From Alisma plantago-aquatica (taxonomy: Eukaryota > Streptophyta > Magnoliopsida > Alismatales > Alismataceae), in NCBI GenBank assembly GCA_963693085.1, contig OY856410.1:885113335-885177334 (forward strand): a stretch of DNA of 64,000 bases, given 5' to 3'. Below are positions 60,154 to 64,000 of this stretch, in pieces. The notes beneath the pieces are model-generated. The model searched no databases. It was not told the origin of the DNA and was given only the letters and a program-made list of their open reading frames with translations. Positions within the stretch are counted from its first letter, which is position 1. Each line of letters begins with the position of its first letter. A program made the position numbers and the translations under genes.

Positions 60154-60521
60154 GATCTCAGGTGGAGATATTGTCTGTCAAGTCATATAGATAGTAGTCC
60201 TATGTGTCGTCTCTGTACTCTCAAGTCCTCGGAGTTTTAAATGATTCAATCAGAGTTTTGGCTTAATGCCTCAAAGTTTTATACTGCCTGTGTATATTTG
60301 TTAACAGGGCAGTCAATGTTGTAATCCTTAAAAAGGAATTGTACAGGCTGTGTACTTGTGATCCAGGATGAAATGGAAACACTTTGGTTCTTGGTTAAAG
60401 AGTTTTCCTATGAATGGATCTCTTTGCAAAAAGTTTTAAATTTTCAGTGATTTTCAGTAATCCGCTGCAAATAATTCGCTTCCGCATTAGTTAATCCTAT
60501 TTTCGCGTGACGGTCGTTTCA

Positions 60522-62229
60522 ATTTAGTGGTATCAGAGCTCTAGGTTTGTTGAGTCTACAGAGACATAGGACTAAGTTGTTGAGTCTGTGTTAGTGTCAT
60601 CCAGTATACCCTATAATGATTTCTGCTTGTGCAAAGAAAGGGTAAAGTTTAAAATGACTGGAGAGCACAATGAACACATTGCTTAGGGCAATGTTGTTGC
60701 ACGAAGAAGAGGTGCAAGGGATCATGCAAGAATAGAATGAGTGTCTGAGAATCCCCATTAAGACCCGATTAGGATAGAGAATCCTATGATCATGCTCTTG
60801 TTGGGAAGATTAGGGCAACAATAATGCATATGAGTGGACTGGATTCTAGGCTTACAACCTAGGTTATCAGTCCTTAATACAGAAAGCTTGAGCTTTAAAT
60901 GAGTTCCTAAATGACTTAGTCATGTTGGAACAAGGGAAAATATGGAAAAGATTAACTTATGGCAAGAAAGTAGACTCTGCCATGAGTTTAGACAGATAAT
61001 AAATCTGTGATGGCAGTGCCCAAGAAGGGGCAATAAGCTGAGAAGTAGGGAATGGTCTCTATAATTCTAGAGACATTTGCCTAATGGTTTTAAAAAGCCA
61101 AGTTTTTGGTACTAATGGTGCAACAAATGCCTAGTGTACCAGGGCAGTAGCCACTAAGTAAGTGCAAGGGTCTTAACCTTTCACCTGTAAGATTCCATGG
61201 CTTAGTTTATGCTTTAGTAATAAGACTAATAAGACCATGATGTGAGGAAAAGATATGTTATAAATGTGTACATGTTGAGTACACTAAACCCTTTTTGTTA
61301 TAAAAAGGAGGATTGTTGGTATTGTTTTCCCCATTGGTTGCTATATAGGGATGAAATGATGAGAACTAGAATTTGAATTACGTTCAGTATTCTTTTAAAT
61401 GCTCTATATTGATCTTACCTCCATGAAAGAGGAAGAGGTATAGAAGAGATGCCTAGATAAAATCCAGGGATGTTAAATCTTATGTTATGGTAATATGAAA
61501 AGAAAGGAATATGATAGCATGTAAGTGCATACTACTTGATCTCAGTACTTGTAAACCCTGATCAGGTGTACAACTATTGATGATAAAGTGAGTATGGAAA
61601 CTCTTAGATTGATATCTTTTTGATTGCCCTGATCAAGCAATCATTCTGATACAATCTAAAGAGTATAATGAAATTGGAAATATGATATGGATAAATGTAT
61701 CATATCTTAAGAACAAGAAAGAAGGATCTGATAGGAATTCAGATCAGTATGTGTATATGAGGAAGTAAAAGTATGACCCTCATATGATGAGAAAGAGAAC
61801 AAGGGAGGTGATCCCTATTCTATAAAGTTGTAAATATGATAAAAGAAAGATGAGAATATAATGTGTTTTCAACACATGCGACTGATACCAAGGTAAGAGA
61901 TTCTGGTATCTGAGAATTATCAGATGGTTTAGATTGGCTACCTGGAATGGTCAACTATGAAATCAGTCTGATTATATAAAATGATATGAACATCATATGT
62001 TAGGGGTTTATGCTTTGCATAAACATAACAACTAAATATGTCTTTAAGATAAGTTCTCATTTGACTCTATGAGAATATTGTGTGAAGGAACTTTGTGCTG
62101 ATCAAAGTTCTATGATGTCTACATAACAATGAGGTGTTATGAAGATACATGATGATATGATGAATGAATAATATTTGTTCCCTTTATCTGGGATTTCGGG
62201 GACGAAATCCTTGTTAGGGGTTTATAATT
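60522..62229 (+). pseudogene. Reduced interior of element D
   Basis: A gag start relic lies at about 60,655 (MTGEHNEHIA, then a stop; compare MAEPHDEYVV in element A). No RT, RNase H or integrase signature was found. The 61,515-61,680 part matches element B at 22,090-22,240, and 'gataccaaggta' at about 61,888 matches 23,148. The polypurine region (AGGGG, 62,216-62,220) is preserved. It would need proteins from another element to move. Confidence 0.7.
60528..60539 (+). promoter_or_regulatory. Primer binding site of element D
   Basis: TGGTATCAGAGC, identical to that of element A and preceded by a similar six-base spacer. Confidence 0.92.
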
Positions 62230-64000
62230 TGTAACATCCCTGACCTGGGTTATGATTTAACCCTAGGTGTTTTGATTAAGAAAGATGATTATATGCTTAA
62301 TCTCATCTTGTGAAAAGTAATTAAGGCTCAAAAGGAACCTATGTTTCAATTTTGGTCATGTTTGAACAATGTTGAAGCAATGTTTACCCAAGTTGAGGGG
62401 TTAACTTGCAAATTGCACATGATAAGATGTTCCTCTGATCTTGATACATCATAAGAATGAATATGATGTATTGTTATGGTTTCCACAAGCTTGGACACCA
62501 AGATTAAGCTTGTAAAGCAATCCTTGCACATTAAAACCTAGTTTTGGAGTAAAGTGCAATTTACCCAAAATCCAGGGTTCAATATGCAAATTACCACTTC
62601 AATAAGGTCCTTAATGTTTCTTGGAATAATTTAGAGAAAATAAAATGAGAGGGGCATCTCATTTGAATTAAGATGGAGGAGAGAGAATCTTGATATTAAA
62701 ATAATCAAGATTTAATCCTAATTGAAACCCTAATTCAATTTAGGGCAAAAATGAATAAAAATAATTGAAGGGCTTTCAACCAAAATGTTTTGGGTTGATT
62801 TTGAATAAGGATGTACGTTCCTTTGCCAAGATAAGGAACGAAAATATCTTAAGTAGGTGAAATTCCACTCACCTTATTATAAAGAAAAGTAATTTCCACT
62901 CACATATGGGATATTAATATAATATGCATTAAGGTGCTTAATTTGCTTTTCTTTAAATTGAGGATAATGAAGGAGAATTAATGGCAAGGAAGGTGCCTCG
63001 TACCCAAGGTAGTTGAGGGGGAAGAGGCGGCCACTTTATTGGGATTAATTGGATTTTTATAAGGCATTTTCTCTCTCATCAATTTCCTTATAAAAGTGCC
63101 ATTTCCAAGCCCAAACCAAGGCCTTTTTCAGATTTTCTTCTTCCCCTTGCTTGAAAAACCGACCAAGGATCTAGGGAGGAGCAGGTAGCACGTCCCCAAC
63201 CTGTGTGTAAGCCCTTGACCTTCGTTCTCCTTGATTTCATGGTGGAAATCGAAAATAAATTATGGATTCCTTCTTATTTCGATCTCCTCTTCAACCCTAG
63301 CAAACTTTTTCATCCAAAAGCTTGAGGACGAGCCTAGGGGGAGTTGCAAGAGCTTCATACACCATTGTTTCCGTGGTCTTGGAGCTTTGGAGCTAACTTG
63401 GAGGCGGGTTTTATAACTCAAACCCTTAATCATTGCTATTGCATCAATCCTCTATGCTTTGTTGATTGATTTCTTCAATTTGATGCACTCTTGTTTCTTG
63501 CTGCAATTTCCATCAAGAACGGTTGCTGTTCTTGGTTGTTCGAAGGAAGGGGATGATGAAATCATCCTATATTCTTATCCAAAGAAAATTACCAAGCCAA
63601 ATGGTTTTGATAGCTTTTCCAAATCATTTTAATTTGATTGGCTATGCGGTTTCAGCAAACCGTTTAAGGGCAAACGGTTTTAAACCGTTTGGGAGAAAAT
63701 GGTTTCAAGACCGTTTTATATGGTTGACAAAGCATTTACCGTTTGGTAATATTGTTCCTAATTATGTAGACTAATGACCCTCCAAATTTGAGGGGTTAAC
63801 TCCAAAGGAATCGTGAGTTGAAGGCCAATCAATTAGGCAATTCGAATTGAATTAAATACTGATTTTCAACCTGATTAACTCGACCTGTTTGGGAAAACGG
63901 TTTCAAAACCGTTTGATATGGTTGACCAAGCGTTGACAGTTTTATATTACTGTTCCTAATGATGTTGGTTAATAACCCTCCAAATTTTAGGGATTAACTC
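62230..64000 (+). repeat. Element D 3' LTR, partial (cut by window end)
   Basis: Matches 54,701 onwards; a roughly 27-bp stretch (at about 54,848-54,875 in the left LTR) is missing near 62,382. Inverted-repeat copies appear at about 63,672, 63,696 and 63,895, several with one arm mutated relative to the left LTR. Confidence 0.9.

Larger units (their letters stand above)
54701..60521 (+). repeat. Element D 5' LTR (5,821 bp)
   Basis: Ends TGTAACA...GTTTCA; the head is repeated from 62,230. Contents in order: AT-rich head; inverted-repeat array (about 56,120-57,245); a 28-bp tandem array (57,885-58,045); CACGGCCGTG palindromes (58,210-58,310); a 57-58-bp tandem array (58,833-59,062); and the conserved core with AATAAA and GAGAGTTATATCTCTC (59,983-60,026), followed by a Gln-codon run. 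Open frames are short and without known domains. Confidence 0.88.
54701..64000 (+). mobile_element. Element D: LTR retrotransposon with giant LTRs and minimal interior (runs off the window)
   Basis: 5' LTR 54,701-60,521, primer site 60,528, interior 60,522-62,229, family motif TTTCGGGGACGAAATCC at 62,194, 3' LTR from 62,230 to beyond 64,000. The LTR head (TGTAACATCTCTGACCTGGG) and core are clearly related to element A. The interior is only 1.7 kb with no open RT or integrase, so the element is non-autonomous or heavily deleted. Its 3' duplication is outside the window; the five bases before it are ATGAT. It interrupts element E. Confidence 0.88.

Overview
The window looks like repeat-rich, AT-rich DNA from a flowering plant nuclear genome. 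It contains almost nothing except transposable elements: plant-type Ty3/gypsy elements of the Tekay/Del chromovirus kind with unusually long LTRs, L1-type LINEs, one complete hAT DNA transposon and a probable Ty1/copia LTR. No ordinary host gene, tRNA, rRNA or CRISPR array was found. The species cannot be named from the sequence.

Layout, left half (1-37,300). A probable copia-type LTR (98-1440) abuts the 3' part of an old LINE on the minus strand. That LINE survives in four pieces: 33,964-37,290, 29,138-29,741, 16,494-17,213 and 1,441-1,822. Three LTR insertions split it. Element A (1,823-16,488, TSD ATACT) has two ~4.92-kb LTRs around a 4.8-kb gag-pol region with a handful of isolated lesions. 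Element B (17,214-29,132, TSD AGAAG) has two ~4.75-kb LTRs around a 2.4-kb badly decayed interior. C (29,742-33,963, minus) is a truncated lone LTR. LINE reading frames continue across the A and B insertion sites, which confirms the nesting.

Layout, right half (37,300-64,000). After unannotated DNA and a second LINE relic (38,940-39,660), a minus-strand B-like LTR (F, 40,960-43,713) is cut by element E. E has a 5' LTR (43,714-53,792), a PBS and a decayed interior. Its LTR carries a complete hAT transposon (44,538-51,332) with a perfect 8-bp duplication (CTCACAAC), matching terminal repeats and a four-exon transposase that reads open for 670 codons. Element D starts at 54,701 inside E's interior. 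It has a 5.8-kb 5' LTR and only 1.7 kb of interior, and its 3' LTR runs off the window.

Themes. Elements A and D share LTR regions packed with short inverted repeats (AAACGGTCTCAAGACCGTTT and variants). B carries a different short-motif array. A core block (AATAAA, GAGAGTTATAACTCTC palindrome, GTCTCACC) recurs in all the giant LTRs. The hAT copy is the only element whose coding region appears fully intact.
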